The notes below the pieces were generated by a model, which saw only the letters and a list, made by a program, of their open reading frames with translations, was not told the DNA's origin and made no database searches. A DNA stretch of 47,381 nt from Chloroflexota bacterium (GTDB lineage: Bacteria; Chloroflexota; Anaerolineae; Ardenticatenales; JAADHH01), in assembly GCA_013151955.1 (NCBI GenBank), contig JAADHH010000155.1, positions 1-47,381 on the forward strand. Reading direction: 5' to 3'. Position 1 is the stretch's first letter. Each line of letters opens with the position of its first letter. Shown piece after piece: positions 8,685-18,273 of the stretch. Position numbers and translations under genes: made by a program.

Positions 8685-10037
8685 ATGAGCTACATTCCCC
8701 ATACCGAACAAGACCGGCGGGAAATGCTGGCGGCTATCGGGGTAGGTGACAGCAAGGACCTCTTCACCGACATCCCCTCCCCTTACCGATTTCCGCCCCT
8801 GAATCTGCCGGCGGCTCTCTCGGAACTGGAAGTCAGTAAGCTGGCCCAGAAACTGGCGGAAATGAACGACGATCTGGATCACCACCCCTCCTTTCTGGGT
8901 GCCGGCGTGTACAATCACTTCATCCCGGCAGTCGTTCCGCACTTGATGGGCCGGGGCGAGTTTTATACGGCCTACACCCCTTACCAACCGGAGGTCAGCC
9001 AGGGCACGTTGACGGCCGGATTTGAATACCAGACCATGCTGTGCGACCTGACCGGCATGGACGTGGCCAACGTCTCCATGTACGATGGCGCCAGCGCCCT
9101 GGCCGAAGCGGCGATCATGGCCGTGCGCGCTTCCCGTGGCCGGCGGACCAAGATTCTCGTCTCCAGTGCCGTACACCCGGAATACCGCCAGACTTTGCAG
9201 ACCTACATGCAGGGCATGGCCCTGCCCGTACAGGAGATCGGCTTCGATCCCGAAGGCCCCACCGGCGGGCGCACCGACCTGACCGTGCTGGAAAAGGAGA
9301 TAGACGATCAAACCGCCGCCGTTGCCGTGCAATATCCCAACTTCTTCGGAGTCATCGAAGACCTGGCCGGCATCGCCCGCGTTGCGCACGATGCCGGCGC
9401 GCTGCTCATCGTCTCCGCCAACCCCATCGCGTTGGGTCTGCTCAAGCCGCCGGGTGAACTGGGTGCCGACATCGTCACCGGCGAAGGGCAGCCTTTGGGC
9501 ATTCCACCCGGCTTTGGCGGCCCCTTCCTGGGACTCTTCGCCGCCCGCAAGAAACTTATGCGCAGTATGCCCGGCCGGATCATCGGAGAGACGAAGGATA
9601 CGAAAGGCCGGCGCGGTTTTGTGTTGACTATGACAGCGCGCGAGCAGCACATCCGCCGCGAAAAGGCCACCTCCAATATTTGCAGCAACGAGGCGCTGAT
9701 GGCCCTGGCCGCCACGATCTACATGGCCACCATGGGCAAACAGGGTGTGCGCGAAGTGGCCGAGCTTTGCTTCCACAAAGCGCACTACGCGGCCGAACAG
9801 ATCGACGCCCTGGATGGCTACAGCCTGATGTTTCGAGCCCCCTTCTTCCATGAATTTGCCGTCCGTGGCCCGAAACCGGCTGCCGAGCTGGCCAACGACC
9901 TCTCCGAAGCCGGTATCATTGGCGGCTACGACCTGGGCCGCGATTACCCCGACCTGCGTGACACAATGCTCTTCTGCGTCACCGAGCAGAATACCCGCGC
10001 AGACATTGACCTGCTGGTGGAAGTCTGTAGGGCCTGA
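8685..10037 (+). CDS. gcvPA: Glycine dehydrogenase (decarboxylating) subunit 1
   Basis: The N-terminal half of P-protein, encoded separately as in many Gram-positive bacteria, thermophiles and archaea. With subunit 2 it decarboxylates glycine using PLP. The 450 residues match the family length. Conserved stretches include YTPYQPEVSQGTLTAGFEYQ at about 96-115 and the C-terminal LREQHIRREKATSNIC type segment (here AREQHIRREKATSNIC). GGAG at 8671-8674 fixes the ATG at 8685 over the upstream TTG at 8658. Confidence 0.96.
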   Translation: MSYIPHTEQDRREMLAAIGVGDSKDLFTDIPSPYRFPPLNLPAALSELEVSKLAQKLAEMNDDLDHHPSFLGAGVYNHFIPAVVPHLMGRGEFYTAYTPYQPEVSQGTLTAGFEYQTMLCDLTGMDVANVSMYDGASALAEAAIMAVRASRGRRTKILVSSAVHPEYRQTLQTYMQGMALPVQEIGFDPEGPTGGRTDLTVLEKEIDDQTAAVAVQYPNFFGVIEDLAGIARVAHDAGALLIVSANPIALGLLKPPGELGADIVTGEGQPLGIPPGFGGPFLGLFAARKKLMRSMPGRIIGETKDTKGRRGFVLTMTAREQHIRREKATSNICSNEALMALAATIYMATMGKQGVREVAELCFHKAHYAAEQIDALDGYSLMFRAPFFHEFAVRGPKPAAELANDLSEAGIIGGYDLGRDYPDLRDTMLFCVTEQNTRADIDLLVEVCRA

Positions 10038-10039
10038 GT

Positions 10040-10072
10040 AGACCTGACAGGTTTTCAAAACCTGTCAGGTCT
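10040..10072. repeat. Perfect 16-bp palindrome between gcvPA and gcvPB
   Basis: AGACCTGACAGGTTTT (10040-10055) and its exact complement (10057-10072) surround a single C. Transcribed, it makes a very stable hairpin just after the gcvPA stop (10035-10037) and 22 bases before the gcvPB start. There is no T-run, so a full terminator is unlikely; differential mRNA stability is possible (inference). Confidence 0.8.
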
Positions 10073-10094
10073 TGGTACCCGAAAGGAGCTTACC

Positions 10095-11534
10095 ATGACC
10101 GAGCCATTATTGTTCGAGCTGAGCACGCCGGGGCGGAGAGGCTACACCCTGCCCGCCCTCGATGTGCCGGCCTCGGCGCTGCCGGACGATTTCGCCCGCG
10201 AGGACCTTCCCTTGCCGGAAGTGAGCGAGGTCGAAATCGTCCGCCATTTCACGCGCTTGTCACAGTTGAATGTGGGGGTAGACACCGTTTTCTACCCTCT
10301 CGGCTCATGCACGATGAAATACAACCCCAAGATAAACGATGCTGCCGCGAGCCTGCCCGGCTTCACACGATTGCATCCCTACCAGAGTGAACGATCCGTG
10401 CAGGGCGCTTTGCGTCTGATGTTTGAATTGCAAGAAGCGTTGGGGGAAATTGCCGGATTGCCGGCCGTCTCTTTGCAACCGGCCGCCGGTGCCCATGGCG
10501 AGTTCGCCGGCGTCTGGGCCTACCACCAACATCGCGGCGATGCGGCCCGCGACAAAATCGTGATCCCCGATTCGGCGCACGGCACGAACCCGGCCTCGGC
10601 GGCGATGTGTGGCTACGATGTCGTCACCGTGCCTTCCGATGCACAGGGCAATACCGACCTGGCCGCGCTGGAAGCATTGGCCGATGACAGCGTCGCCGGC
10701 ATGATGCTTACCAACCCGAACACCATTGGCCTTTTCGACGAAAATGTCGTGCGGGCCATCGAAATCGTACACAATTGCGGCGGGCTGGTCTACTGCGATG
10801 GGGCGAACATGAATGCCCTGCTGGGAACGTCCAAGCCGGGCGACCTCGGCTTCGACATCCTCCATTATAACTTGCACAAAACCTTCAGCACGCCCCACGG
10901 CGGTGGCGGGCCGGGGGCCGGTGCGCTGGCCGTCACGCCGGCGTTGGAGATGTTCTTGCCCACGCCCCTTGTCGTTCGCCGCGACGATGGCAGCTATGGC
11001 CTGGACTACGACCGGCCGCAATCCATTGGGCGTGTGCGGGCCTTCTACGGAAACTTTGGCATCATGGTGCGAGCCTACGTCTACATCCGCATGATGGGCG
11101 CGGACGGCTTGCTCCAGGTCTCCGAGGATGCAGTGCTCAACGCCAACTACGTGCTGGCCCGGCTGCGCGATGTCTATCACCTTTCGCTTGACCGCACGTG
11201 TATGCACGAGTGTGTCTTCACCGACGAGCGGCAGGTAGAATACGGTGTACACACCCTGGACATCGCCAAACGGTTGATCGACTTCGGCTACCATCCGCCG
11301 ACGATCTACTTCCCGCACATCGAGCATCTCATCGAGGGCGCGATCATGATCGAGCCGACGGAGACCGAAACGAAGGCCACCCTGGACGGCTTTGTCGAAG
11401 TCATGCGCCAGATCGCGCGCGAAGCAGCCGAGGATCCCGACCTGCTGCACAATGCGCCACAGAACGCGCCGGCCACCCGGCTGGACGAAGTGACAGCAGC
11501 ACGCAAACTGCGCCTGCGCTGGACGCCGCAGTAG
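10095..11534 (+). CDS. gcvPB: Glycine dehydrogenase (decarboxylating) subunit 2
   Basis: The PLP-bearing C-terminal half of the split P-protein, 479 residues. The PLP lysine is Lys262 in [15 protein letters not shown]. The substrate and cofactor motifs [11 protein letters not shown] (68-78) and [11 protein letters not shown] (160-170) are intact. AAAGGAG precedes the ATG. It is the last gene of the gcv operon, and hairpins follow it in the 11.5-11.7 kb gap. Confidence 0.97.
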   Translation: MTEPLLFELSTPGRRGYTLPALDVPASALPDDFAREDLPLPEVSEVEIVRHFTRLSQLNVGVDTVFYPLGSCTMKYNPKINDAAASLPGFTRLHPYQSERSVQGALRLMFELQEALGEIAGLPAVSLQPAAGAHGEFAGVWAYHQHRGDAARDKIVIPDSAHGTNPASAAMCGYDVVTVPSDAQGNTDLAALEALADDSVAGMMLTNPNTIGLFDENVVRAIEIVHNCGGLVYCDGANMNALLGTSKPGDLGFDILHYNLHKTFSTPHGGGGPGAGALAVTPALEMFLPTPLVVRRDDGSYGLDYDRPQSIGRVRAFYGNFGIMVRAYVYIRMMGADGLLQVSEDAVLNANYVLARLRDVYHLSLDRTCMHECVFTDERQVEYGVHTLDIAKRLIDFGYHPPTIYFPHIEHLIEGAIMIEPTETETKATLDGFVEVMRQIAREAAEDPDLLHNAPQNAPATRLDEVTAARKLRLRWTPQ

Positions 11535-11551
11535 TCAGCGGGGAGGCATTT

Positions 11552-11586
11552 GAAGGTTGCCAACTTCCCAAAAGTTGGCAACCTTC
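11552..11586. repeat. 15-bp inverted repeat after gcvPB
   Basis: GAAGGTTGCCAACTT (11552-11566) pairs perfectly with 11572-11586 around a 5-base loop. It could act as a weak 3' stem for the gcv transcript, but no T-run follows. Similar AAGTT-type palindromes sit at 12127-12165 and inside the R1 copy at 31-64. Confidence 0.6.
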
Positions 11587-11629
11587 TGAGCGCAGAGTGG
11601 GCAGCGGCGGATGAAAATGGCGAACACCC

Positions 11630-11665
11630 ACAAGCCCCAGGGGGATTGACCTTCCTGGGGCTTGT
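11630..11665 (+). terminator. Hairpin, possible end of the gcv transcript
   Basis: ACAAGCCCCAGG (11630-11641) pairs with CCTGGGGCTTGT (11654-11665), a 12-bp GC-rich stem about 100 bases past gcvPB. The bases that follow (CAAATTGCTC) are not a T-run, so this is only a candidate terminator. Confidence 0.4.
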
Positions 11666-12041
11666 CAAATTGCTCAGATGCTTTTGCGATGGTGGGACGC
11701 TATGCGGGGTCGTGCCGGAATACGAAGCAGCCGGCCCTGTTACCAGGGCGTCGTCTGTGGTGGGCGCTGCCTTCTGCCGGCCGGCTGCCGGCGCCGGCGG
11801 TCGGAATTGCGCCGCTTCGGGGGGCGGTCTTTGCGCTCAACAAGCCCATAGAGTACGCAACCCTGAACGCCAGGATCGCAATCTTTCTTTCGACGTTTGC
11901 AGTAATATTGCACTTCGTGCGGACAACCCCAACCGCTCACAGACGCAATCTCCTTCCATTTCAATGTGCCGTAAGTATACTCGAAACGGGAGGCAAACGC
12001 AAATAAACTCTGGGTGAAGGGTGCATTTCAATTTTGGGGTG
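11666..12041. other. Intergenic stretch without recognised genes
   Basis: The gap between gcvPB and the converging MFS gene. Small open frames exist (for example 11837-12031 on the minus strand), but none has recognisable similarity or a convincing ribosome-binding site. I see nothing that can be named. Confidence 0.4.
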
Positions 12042-12165
12042 CGTTGGTCAAGGGCCGGCCTGGACGCGACGGAATCCCCATTCCGTCGCTACGGTCAGAT
12101 GTAGCCCTGGAAGCCCCATTCCAGGGCTTAGAAGTTCAACTTCTCCGAGAAGTTGAACTTCTAAG
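12042..12165. repeat. Dispersed repeat family R3, copy 1, with terminal 19-bp palindrome
   Basis: The 42 bases at 12043-12084, beginning GTTGGTCAAGGGCCGGCC, are identical to 44428-44469. The following part (CGGTCAGATGTAGCCCTGG and on) matches the complement of 26246-26283 with few differences. The copy ends in a perfect 19-bp palindrome, 12127-12145 against 12147-12165 (AGAAGTTCAACTTCTC type). Confidence 0.7.
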
Positions 12166-12195
12166 CGGCTCAGGTGCGACGCGCGTTCATTTCGT

Positions 12196-13383
12196 TCAAT
12201 CGATGCACGTTATGGCCGGTTCCAGCGGGCGGTTGGTGAGCATGAGGAAGGCAATGGCCCCGGCCAGAGAGACGAGGCCCACGGTGAGATAGATTCCCCC
12301 ATAGCCCACATACTCCGCCCACAGACCGAGCAGGGCCGATCCCCCGCCGATGCCCGAATCCAGGCCCGCGTACATGACGCTGATTGCCGTCCCCCGCACC
12401 TCCGGTGGCGCATAGTCCACGACCAGCGCATCGAGGGCGGCGCGGGCTCCGGCGGAAGCGACGCCGTAGACGATTCCCAACAGAATCAGCACGGCCAAAT
12501 TTCCGGTGAAGGCCAGCAGACCCAACGAGAGCGCAACGCCCGCCATGCAGGGAACGATCACCTGCCGCCGGCCGATTTGATCGGACAATCGCCCCAGGGG
12601 CATACGCGAAACGGCGTAGGCCAGCGCATACGCGCTGAAATAGAGCCCCACATTTCCCAGGCTCTGCTCTGTGGTGAAAAGTGGCAAGAAGGTGATTACA
12701 CTGCCATAGGCCACGCCGAGCGTGAATGTCGTTATGGTAGGGGCCAACACGCATCGTTGTTGCAGCACGGCGAGGAATCGCCCATCTGGTGGGGCCAAGT
12801 TTGGATCTCTGTGGGGTTCCTCATCGTTCGCCGTCCGGCCGGAGATGAACAGTGTCAATCCCAGGCCCAGGCCGGCCAGCAGCGCAGCCAACAGGAAGAG
12901 TGTGGTGAAACCGAATCTGTTGAGGAGGGGCATACCCAGCGGCGGCCAAATCATCAGCGAGAGGGAAGGCGCAATGCCGGCCAGGCCGAGGGCCTCCCCG
13001 CGCTGGCTCGTGCCGACCATCTCGGCCATGAGCACAATGTAGGCGGTGGTGAAGGCCGCAATGCCCACACCGTGCAACATACGCACCAGAATGAGCAGCG
13101 GAATCGTGTGCAGCAACGCAAACAGCACCGGCGAGATGGTGAAAAGCAGCAGCCCCAGAAGCATCGTTTGCCGCCGCCCCCACCGGTCGGAGAGTATGCC
13201 GGCCATGGGCCGCGAGAGAACGGCGGTGAGGGCGAAGGCGGCCGTGGTCAGCCCCACATCGCGGGTCAGGCCGCCGAGCGAGGTGATGTAGAGGGGCCAC
13301 GGAACCATCAGCAAGTGCATACTGCCGAAGAAGAGCAGGTTCACCAACATGGCCAGGAAGAAGGCGCGAGGATAGGACCGCAC
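12196..13383 (-). CDS. MFS transporter
   Basis: A 395-residue major facilitator with about twelve hydrophobic segments. The loop 2-3 signature is DRWGRRQ (GxxxDRxGRR type), and a matching DQIGRRQ lies in the second half, at the sixth-to-eighth-helix position. Such proteins export drugs or metabolites by proton antiport; the substrate is unknown. The GTG start (13381-13383) directly abuts the lepA stop (TAAGTG), with AGAGGAA just upstream inside lepA, so it is probably translated by coupling from the lepA mRNA. Confidence 0.9.
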   Translation of the reverse strand: MRSYPRAFFLAMLVNLLFFGSMHLLMVPWPLYITSLGGLTRDVGLTTAAFALTAVLSRPMAGILSDRWGRRQTMLLGLLLFTISPVLFALLHTIPLLILVRMLHGVGIAAFTTAYIVLMAEMVGTSQRGEALGLAGIAPSLSLMIWPPLGMPLLNRFGFTTLFLLAALLAGLGLGLTLFISGRTANDEEPHRDPNLAPPDGRFLAVLQQRCVLAPTITTFTLGVAYGSVITFLPLFTTEQSLGNVGLYFSAYALAYAVSRMPLGRLSDQIGRRQVIVPCMAGVALSLGLLAFTGNLAVLILLGIVYGVASAGARAALDALVVDYAPPEVRGTAISVMYAGLDSGIGGGSALLGLWAEYVGYGGIYLTVGLVSLAGAIAFLMLTNRPLEPAITCID

Positions 13384-15174
13384 TTATTCCTCTAAAGTCA
13401 ATACGGCCATGAAGGCCTCTTGAGGAATCTCCACCTTGCCCACACGTCTCATGCGCTTTTTGCCGGCTTTTTGTTTCTCCAGCAGCTTGCGCTTTCTGGA
13501 TACGTCGCCACCGTAACATTTGGCCAGGACATTTTTGCGCAAGGCTTGTACGGTCTGGCGGGAAATGACACGGCTGCCGATTGCGGCCTGGATGGGGACT
13601 TTGAACAGTTGGCGTGGGATGGTTTTCTTGAGCTTGCGGGTCAGGGCCAGCCCCCGGTGGTAGGCCTGATCGCGGTGTACGATCAAGGACAGGGCATCCA
13701 CGATCTGTTCGTTGATCAGGATGTCCATCTTGACCAGGTCGCCGGCCCGATACCCTGCCAGTTGGTAATCGAGCGAGGCGTACCCACGGGTATGCGCCTT
13801 CAGTTGATTGTAGAAATCGACAATCATTTCGGACAGTGGAGACTGGTAGGTCAGCAAAACGCGCTGGTCGTCCAGGTATTCCATTTTTTGGAACTCGCCG
13901 CGCCGTTCGTTGACCAGTTTCATGACTGCGCCGATGTACTCCGCCGGCGTCCAGATGTGAATCTCCATCCACGGCTCGCGCAGCTCAGCGATGTCGTTTG
14001 TGGGGGGGAGCGCGGCCGGCCGGTTGATGGTCAGCTCCTCGCCCGATGTGGTCAGGACGTGATATTCCACGCTGGGTGCGGTGGTCAGCAAAGCTACGCC
14101 GTATTCCCGCTCCAGCCGTTCCTGGATGATCTCCAGGTGGAACAGGCCCAGAAACCCGCAGCGAAAGCCAAAACCGAGCGCTTGTGATGTCTCCGGCTGG
14201 TAGACGAGCGACGAATCGTTTAGCTGGAGTTTTTCCAGAGCGTCGCGAAGATCGGGGTAGCCGTCACTGTCTGTGGGGTAGAGGCCGGCAAAGACCATTG
14301 GTTTGACCGGACGGTAGCCGGGCAGGGCCTCGTCGGCCGGCCGGTCGACCGTGGTCACGGAATCGCCCACGGCCACGTCGCGCACCTGCTTGAACCCGGT
14401 AGCGATGTAGCCCACGTCGCCGGCGCGGAGCTTTTCGCAGGGGGTCATACGCGGCTCGAATGTGCCGATCTCCAGGGGCTCGAACTCGTTTTGGTTGGCC
14501 ATGAAACGCAGGAGGGTCCTTCGATCCAATTCGCCATCCACGACGCGCACATAGACGATGACCCCTTTGTACGGGTCGTAATGCGAATCGAAAACGAGCG
14601 CGCGCAGCGGAGCATCTGGCCGGCCCTGCGGCGCGGGGACGCGAGCGACAATTGCTTCCAGAACTTCGCCAATGCCCACGCCTTCCTTTGCCGATGTGTG
14701 CAGACACTCCTCTGCAGGAATTCCGGTGAGGTTCTCGATGTCTGTGGCAACCTGGTCGGGTTGGGCGACCGGCAGATCAATCTTGTTGATGACCGGGATG
14801 ATCTCCAGGTCGTGGTCCAGGGCCAGGTAGAGGTTGGCCAGCGTTTGTGCTTCGATCCCTTGTGAGGCGTCCACCACCAGGAGAGCACCTTCGCAGGCTG
14901 CCAGCGCGCGCGAAACTTCATAGGCGAAGTCCACGTGTCCTGGCGTATCGATCAGGTTCAGCTCGTAGGTCTGACCATCGCGGGCGTTGTAGCTCATGCG
15001 CACCGCGGAGGCCTTGATCGTGACGCCCTTTTCACGTTCAAGGTCCATGTTGTCCAGCACCTGTTCGGTCATCTCGCGGGATGACACCGTACCGGTATAC
15101 TCGAGCAGCCTGTCGGCCAGGGTGGATTTGCCATGGTCGATGTGGGCAATGATACAAAAGTTTCGTGTGTTCAT
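13384..15174 (-). CDS. lepA: Translation elongation factor 4 (LepA)
   Basis: A ribosome-bound GTPase that back-translocates or remodels stalled ribosomes. The protein has 596 residues. The G1 loop AHIDHGKS is at 10-17, followed by DTPGHVDF (G3) and NKIDLP (G4), EF-G-like domains and the LepA C-terminal domain ([13 protein letters not shown]). The ATG at 15172-15174, the second of two adjacent ATGs, matches the family N-terminus. A promoter core sits only about 7 bases upstream, so the mRNA would be nearly leaderless. The next gene, an MFS transporter, starts directly at the stop codon. Confidence 0.97.
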   Translation of the reverse strand: MNTRNFCIIAHIDHGKSTLADRLLEYTGTVSSREMTEQVLDNMDLEREKGVTIKASAVRMSYNARDGQTYELNLIDTPGHVDFAYEVSRALAACEGALLVVDASQGIEAQTLANLYLALDHDLEIIPVINKIDLPVAQPDQVATDIENLTGIPAEECLHTSAKEGVGIGEVLEAIVARVPAPQGRPDAPLRALVFDSHYDPYKGVIVYVRVVDGELDRRTLLRFMANQNEFEPLEIGTFEPRMTPCEKLRAGDVGYIATGFKQVRDVAVGDSVTTVDRPADEALPGYRPVKPMVFAGLYPTDSDGYPDLRDALEKLQLNDSSLVYQPETSQALGFGFRCGFLGLFHLEIIQERLEREYGVALLTTAPSVEYHVLTTSGEELTINRPAALPPTNDIAELREPWMEIHIWTPAEYIGAVMKLVNERRGEFQKMEYLDDQRVLLTYQSPLSEMIVDFYNQLKAHTRGYASLDYQLAGYRAGDLVKMDILINEQIVDALSLIVHRDQAYHRGLALTRKLKKTIPRQLFKVPIQAAIGSRVISRQTVQALRKNVLAKCYGGDVSRKRKLLEKQKAGKKRMRRVGKVEIPQEAFMAVLTLEE

Positions 15175-15183
15175 CATGTGACA

Positions 15184-15212
15184 AGTATACACCACTTGCC
15201 GTAAAAGGCCAA
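15184..15212 (-). promoter_or_regulatory. lepA promoter, near-leaderless
   Basis: Read on the minus strand, TTGGCC (15207-15212) and TATACT (15184-15189) are 17 bases apart. The -10 lies so close to the lepA ATG that transcription would start at or beside the start codon. The 16 bases GCAAGTGGTGTATACT (15184-15199) are identical to those in the promoter at 26165-26180. Confidence 0.6.
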
Positions 15213-15239
15213 ATATTTTGACCGGAGCCAAACGCGCTC

Positions 15240-15268
15240 TGGCTTTTTGCAACCTTACGCGGTATAAT
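15240..15268 (+). promoter_or_regulatory. Promoter of the ECF sigma factor operon
   Basis: TATAAT at 15263-15268 with TGGCTT at 15240-15245, spacing 17. It faces away from the lepA promoter and leads to the sigma factor start 48 bases downstream. Confidence 0.5.
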
Positions 15269-15315
15269 TGCGTAGTGTGTAGTGACGCAGGGACTTGTTG
15301 TCAAAGGAAACAAAT

Positions 15316-15924
15316 ATGATAGATCGGGAACGGGTCTGGGTGGAGGAAGCTCTGGCCGGAAACGAAGAATCCTTCATCCAATTGGCAGATGCCTATGCCT
15401 CGCCCGTTTACAACTTGGCCTACCGCATGTTGGGCAACGCGGCGGAAGCAGAGGACGCTGCTCAGGAGACGTTCATACGGGTATACACCCGGCTGCACAC
15501 CTATGACCGGTCTCGGAAATTTTCGTCTTGGCTGCTGTCGATTGCTTCGCATCATTGCATAGACCGCTTGCGCCGGCGACGAGACAACGCTGTCTCGCTG
15601 GATGAGCTGCCGCCCTGGAATGAGCCGGCATGTGAGGGGGAAGCGCCGGTTCAGAAGGTGATCCGGCGGGAGCGGGAGGAGACGATCCGCCGGCTCCTGG
15701 ATCAGCTCCCCCCCCATTACCGTCTGGTGATGGTGTTGCGATACTGGTACGATCTGTCATACGAGGAAATGGCTGAGGTGACCGGGTCTACGGTAAGCGC
15801 GATCAAGTCCCGTTTACATCGGGCGCGGCTGCACATGGCCGAACTGTTGACCGAGGAGCGAAAGCGGAGCGATCAATGGCGTCCTGTCATGGGCAAGGCG
15901 CAACCTGTTGCCATGGGGAGGTAG
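15316..15924 (+). CDS. ECF-type RNA polymerase sigma factor
   Basis: A sigma-70 family factor of the extracytoplasmic-function group, 202 residues. Region 2 is at about 20-90 (YNLAYRMLGNAAEAEDAAQETFIRVY is characteristic) and region 4 at about 125-180 (LPPHYRLVMVLRYWYDLSYEEMAEV with TVSAIKSRLHRAR as the recognition helix). AAAGGA lies seven bases before the ATG at 15316, favouring it over the upstream frame extension. The anti-sigma factor starts four bases after its stop, so the pair is co-expressed and the sigma factor is presumably released on an envelope signal. Confidence 0.94.
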   Translation: MIDRERVWVEEALAGNEESFIQLADAYASPVYNLAYRMLGNAAEAEDAAQETFIRVYTRLHTYDRSRKFSSWLLSIASHHCIDRLRRRRDNAVSLDELPPWNEPACEGEAPVQKVIRREREETIRRLLDQLPPHYRLVMVLRYWYDLSYEEMAEVTGSTVSAIKSRLHRARLHMAELLTEERKRSDQWRPVMGKAQPVAMGR

Positions 15925-15927
15925 CCG

Positions 15928-16488
15928 ATGAAGTGTGAGATCGTGCAGGAGCAAATGATGGATGGTGTGACGGGGACGTTGGGCGCACGGCGCATGGCAG
16001 AATCTTATGCACACCTGCGCCAGTGTACGTCGTGTCGCGAACGGTGGGAGGCGTTGCAGCGCGTGGAAAGCCTCCTGGGTCACGCTCAGTTGTGTGCCCC
16101 CGCGCCTGGTTTCTCTGTCCGGCTGCAGAAGCGGTTGGCACATCGCCGCTCAACGCGCTGGAGTCCCCTGGCTATTTTCTTTATCGCCTTCAGCACTCTC
16201 CTGGTTACCGGTCTCGTTTTCCTGCCATCCAACGGAATCTTTCAATGGGTATGGTACCAAGCCCAAGACCCACGCAGCCTGGCTTGGTTGCAGGATGTGC
16301 TGGATCAACTGGTGATCACGGGGCGCGTGATGACTCATCTGGCGGGTACGGTGATGTTTATGCTGTTCCGCCATGGCTGGTGGCTCCCCATTCTTGGGTA
16401 TGGCCTGCTGGCCGGCTTGATCATTGCCGCATGGATGGGTCTTTATTCGCTCACAAAAGTCAGGCGTGCTGTGATGCACCGGGCGTAG
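15928..16488 (+). CDS. Zinc-finger anti-sigma factor, membrane-anchored
   Basis: A protein of 186 residues. The N-terminal anti-sigma domain has the zinc-binding H29-x3-C33-x2-C36 (HLRQCTSC), with Cys3 as possible fourth ligand. Hydrophobic segments lie at about 79-99 and 151-174, with another weaker one near 137-147. The cytosolic zinc domain should hold the sigma factor encoded four bases upstream. Loss of sigma binding, by proteolysis or a redox change, would switch the operon on; this is inferred from the family. Confidence 0.85.
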   Translation: MKCEIVQEQMMDGVTGTLGARRMAESYAHLRQCTSCRERWEALQRVESLLGHAQLCAPAPGFSVRLQKRLAHRRSTRWSPLAIFFIAFSTLLVTGLVFLPSNGIFQWVWYQAQDPRSLAWLQDVLDQLVITGRVMTHLAGTVMFMLFRHGWWLPILGYGLLAGLIIAAWMGLYSLTKVRRAVMHRA

Positions 16489-16572
16489 GGGGATGCGCAA
16501 GTGCCCTTGTCCGGCGAAGGGCGTACGCCACACGTTGCACATTTCGTTTTCAATTTGCATAGAGGTGATCAA

Positions 16573-17571
16573 ATGAAAAAGTGGACAATACTTCTGGTTC
16601 TGTTCCTCCTGGCGACTATGACCATTACACCGGTTTCGGCACAGGGTGGAGGCGACAACGGACAGGTCGTATTTGGGGGCACGTATACCCTGCGCGCGGG
16701 GGAAACTTTGCCGGGCGACTTGGCCGTCTTCGGCGGGCAGGCCACCATCGAAGAGGGGGCTGTCGTGGCGGGCGACGTGGTCGCCTTCGGCGGCCAGCTC
16801 GAAATCGCGGGCCACGTGCAAGGTGATCTCGCGGCCTTCGGCGGCACGGTCCATCTGGCTCGCAGCGCCAAGGTGGACGGCGACTTGGCCGGCTTTGGTC
16901 AGGTCACCCAGGAACCCGGGGCACAGGTGCAGGGCAAGAAAGTGGAAGGGTTTCAATTCAAATTCGGGCTGCCCGACTCAATCGTTTCTCCCCAGAAAAT
17001 TCCCTTCTCGGTCACTGGCCGCGGGTTGGAGCCGGGCACAACGCTGTTGGCGCTCATGATTCGTGTGATACGGACGTTGCTTACCATTTTGGCGGTGACG
17101 GCAATTGGGGCGTTGGCGGTCGTTTTGTTGCCCAAACAGACCCGGCAGGTTAGCGAGACCGCGCAACAATCTCTGGCTCCAACCTTTGGCGTGGGCTGTC
17201 TGGGATTGGTTGTGCTGGCCCTTGCTTCTACCGTACTGGCCATCACCATCATCGGCCTACTCGCCATTCCCTTCTTGTGGATGGCGGCGGCGGTGGTCAT
17301 CCTCTTTGGCTGGATTGCTATGGGGCTGCTGGTCGGCGAGCGGGTGCTCCAGGCCCTACACTTTACCGGTGTGACGCCGATTGTATCGGCAATCATCGGC
17401 GTGTTTGTCATATCCTTGCTGGCGGCGGCTCCGTCGTGTATCGGCCCGCTCTTTACGGTGCTGGTCGCCAGCCTGGGACTCGGTGCCGTAATCCTGTCGC
17501 GGCTCGGCACGCGGCCCTATCCCGATGAAACAACCTCCTTGCCCGTAGTAACAATCGCGAACCAGCAGTAG
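16573..17571 (+). CDS. Bactofilin-like (polymer-forming) membrane protein with signal peptide
   Basis: A protein of 332 residues. A signal peptide (1-23, cleavage after VSA) is followed by a right-handed beta repeat at about 45-125 of the GDLAVFGG / GDVVAFGG / GDLAAFGG / GDLAGFGQ type found in bactofilin-related cytoskeletal proteins. Four or five membrane helices follow at about 157-186, 205-229, 231-255, 268-286 and 289-310. The signal peptide implies that the beta repeat faces outside, unlike cytosolic bactofilins. AGAGGTGA precedes the ATG. The location behind the sigma/anti-sigma pair suggests an envelope-stress role. Confidence 0.8.
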   Translation: MKKWTILLVLFLLATMTITPVSAQGGGDNGQVVFGGTYTLRAGETLPGDLAVFGGQATIEEGAVVAGDVVAFGGQLEIAGHVQGDLAAFGGTVHLARSAKVDGDLAGFGQVTQEPGAQVQGKKVEGFQFKFGLPDSIVSPQKIPFSVTGRGLEPGTTLLALMIRVIRTLLTILAVTAIGALAVVLLPKQTRQVSETAQQSLAPTFGVGCLGLVVLALASTVLAITIIGLLAIPFLWMAAAVVILFGWIAMGLLVGERVLQALHFTGVTPIVSAIIGVFVISLLAAAPSCIGPLFTVLVASLGLGAVILSRLGTRPYPDETTSLPVVTIANQQ

Positions 17572-17617
17572 CCATTCGCAATCCACGCTGGCGGCGTGGC
17601 TAACTGTGTAACAATTT

Positions 17618-17649
17618 GTAGAGATGGCGATGCCATCTCTACTTTTTTT
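17618..17649 (+). terminator. Rho-independent terminator of the sigma operon
   Basis: GTAGAGATGGC (17618-17628) pairs perfectly with GCCATCTCTAC (17632-17642) around a three-base loop, followed by seven T (17643-17649). Confidence 0.9.
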
Positions 17650-17676
17650 GATTCTTTTGGTTTCAAGAAACAGGTA

Positions 17677-17706
17677 TTGACAAAACACCCTGTTTTGTGG
17701 TATACT
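17677..17706 (+). promoter_or_regulatory. Consensus sigma70 promoter
   Basis: TTGACA (17677-17682) and TATACT (17701-17706) with 18-bp spacing, directly after the terminator. It drives the 124-residue membrane protein through a leader of about 185 bases. Confidence 0.8.
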
Positions 17707-17898
17707 AAACGGTATCTACTAACTGTTATATCATTTCTTTCAGATGACTATATTTGCTTACTTTTTACCGGTATGTTGATCGCACGGAGTCATGCTATGG
17801 ATATTCCAGGGGTGTCCCAAGAAAGTTCGGGAGGCTCTCACCGCAGTTCCGTTCAAGAGTTGTTCTCACGCCATCATTTACGAAATAAGGAGGCCTCG

Positions 17899-18273
17899 AT
17901 GAGCGCACGACCAAAGCCGCGTATTGCTGCCGTTACGCCCCTCAGGGAAACATTGCGGGCTCAGGACCAAGATCTCGACCATCAAGATGGGCACATTAAG
18001 GTTGAGATCATGTACGATGAGATTGAGGGCCGCGACCGGGTTCATATCGAAATAGATACCGAACCTCCCGAGCGGCCTTATCTCGCAAACATCTTGCGCG
18101 ATGTTGCCGAGGTGGACGTTTTCCCGCGCGACCCCAAGAAGCAGGCGCGTGTGTTGCGCAAGAAGGCCAAGAGTCGCCTCATCTGGACAACCGGCATTGC
18201 CATCATGGTTACGGCGGTGGCCACTTCGATACTGGTGATCACATTGCTTGCGATATTTATGGGACGACTCTGA
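17899..18273 (+). CDS. Small membrane protein of unknown function
   Basis: A protein of 124 residues that I do not recognise. A soluble, acidic-then-basic N-terminal part (DVFPRDPKKQARVLRKKAKSR) precedes one C-terminal membrane helix at about 94-120. This predicts a tail-anchored or N-in protein. The frame is open upstream to 17596, but AAGGAGG five bases before ATG 17899 decides the start. It is transcribed alone from the promoter at 17677-17706. The convergent histidine kinase gene follows after a repeat. Confidence 0.7.
   Translation: MSARPKPRIAAVTPLRETLRAQDQDLDHQDGHIKVEIMYDEIEGRDRVHIEIDTEPPERPYLANILRDVAEVDVFPRDPKKQARVLRKKAKSRLIWTTGIAIMVTAVATSILVITLLAIFMGRL

Noticed and set aside
8610-10058. 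A 482-codon open frame on the minus strand
   Set aside because: It lies antisense over gcvPA and is explained by the GC-rich codon use of that gene.
11837-12031. Small minus-strand frame with a TATACT box upstream
   Set aside because: No ribosome-binding site at a sensible distance, no similarity, and an Arg/Cys-rich product as expected by chance.
12821-13972. A 383-codon minus-strand frame across the lepA/MFS junction
   Set aside because: The translation is low-complexity Arg/Pro/Gly-rich, and both underlying genes are well supported in other frames.
17596-17898. N-terminal extension of the 124-residue membrane protein
   Set aside because: The extension would begin inside the terminator and promoter region. 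AAGGAGG directly before ATG 17899 is decisive.
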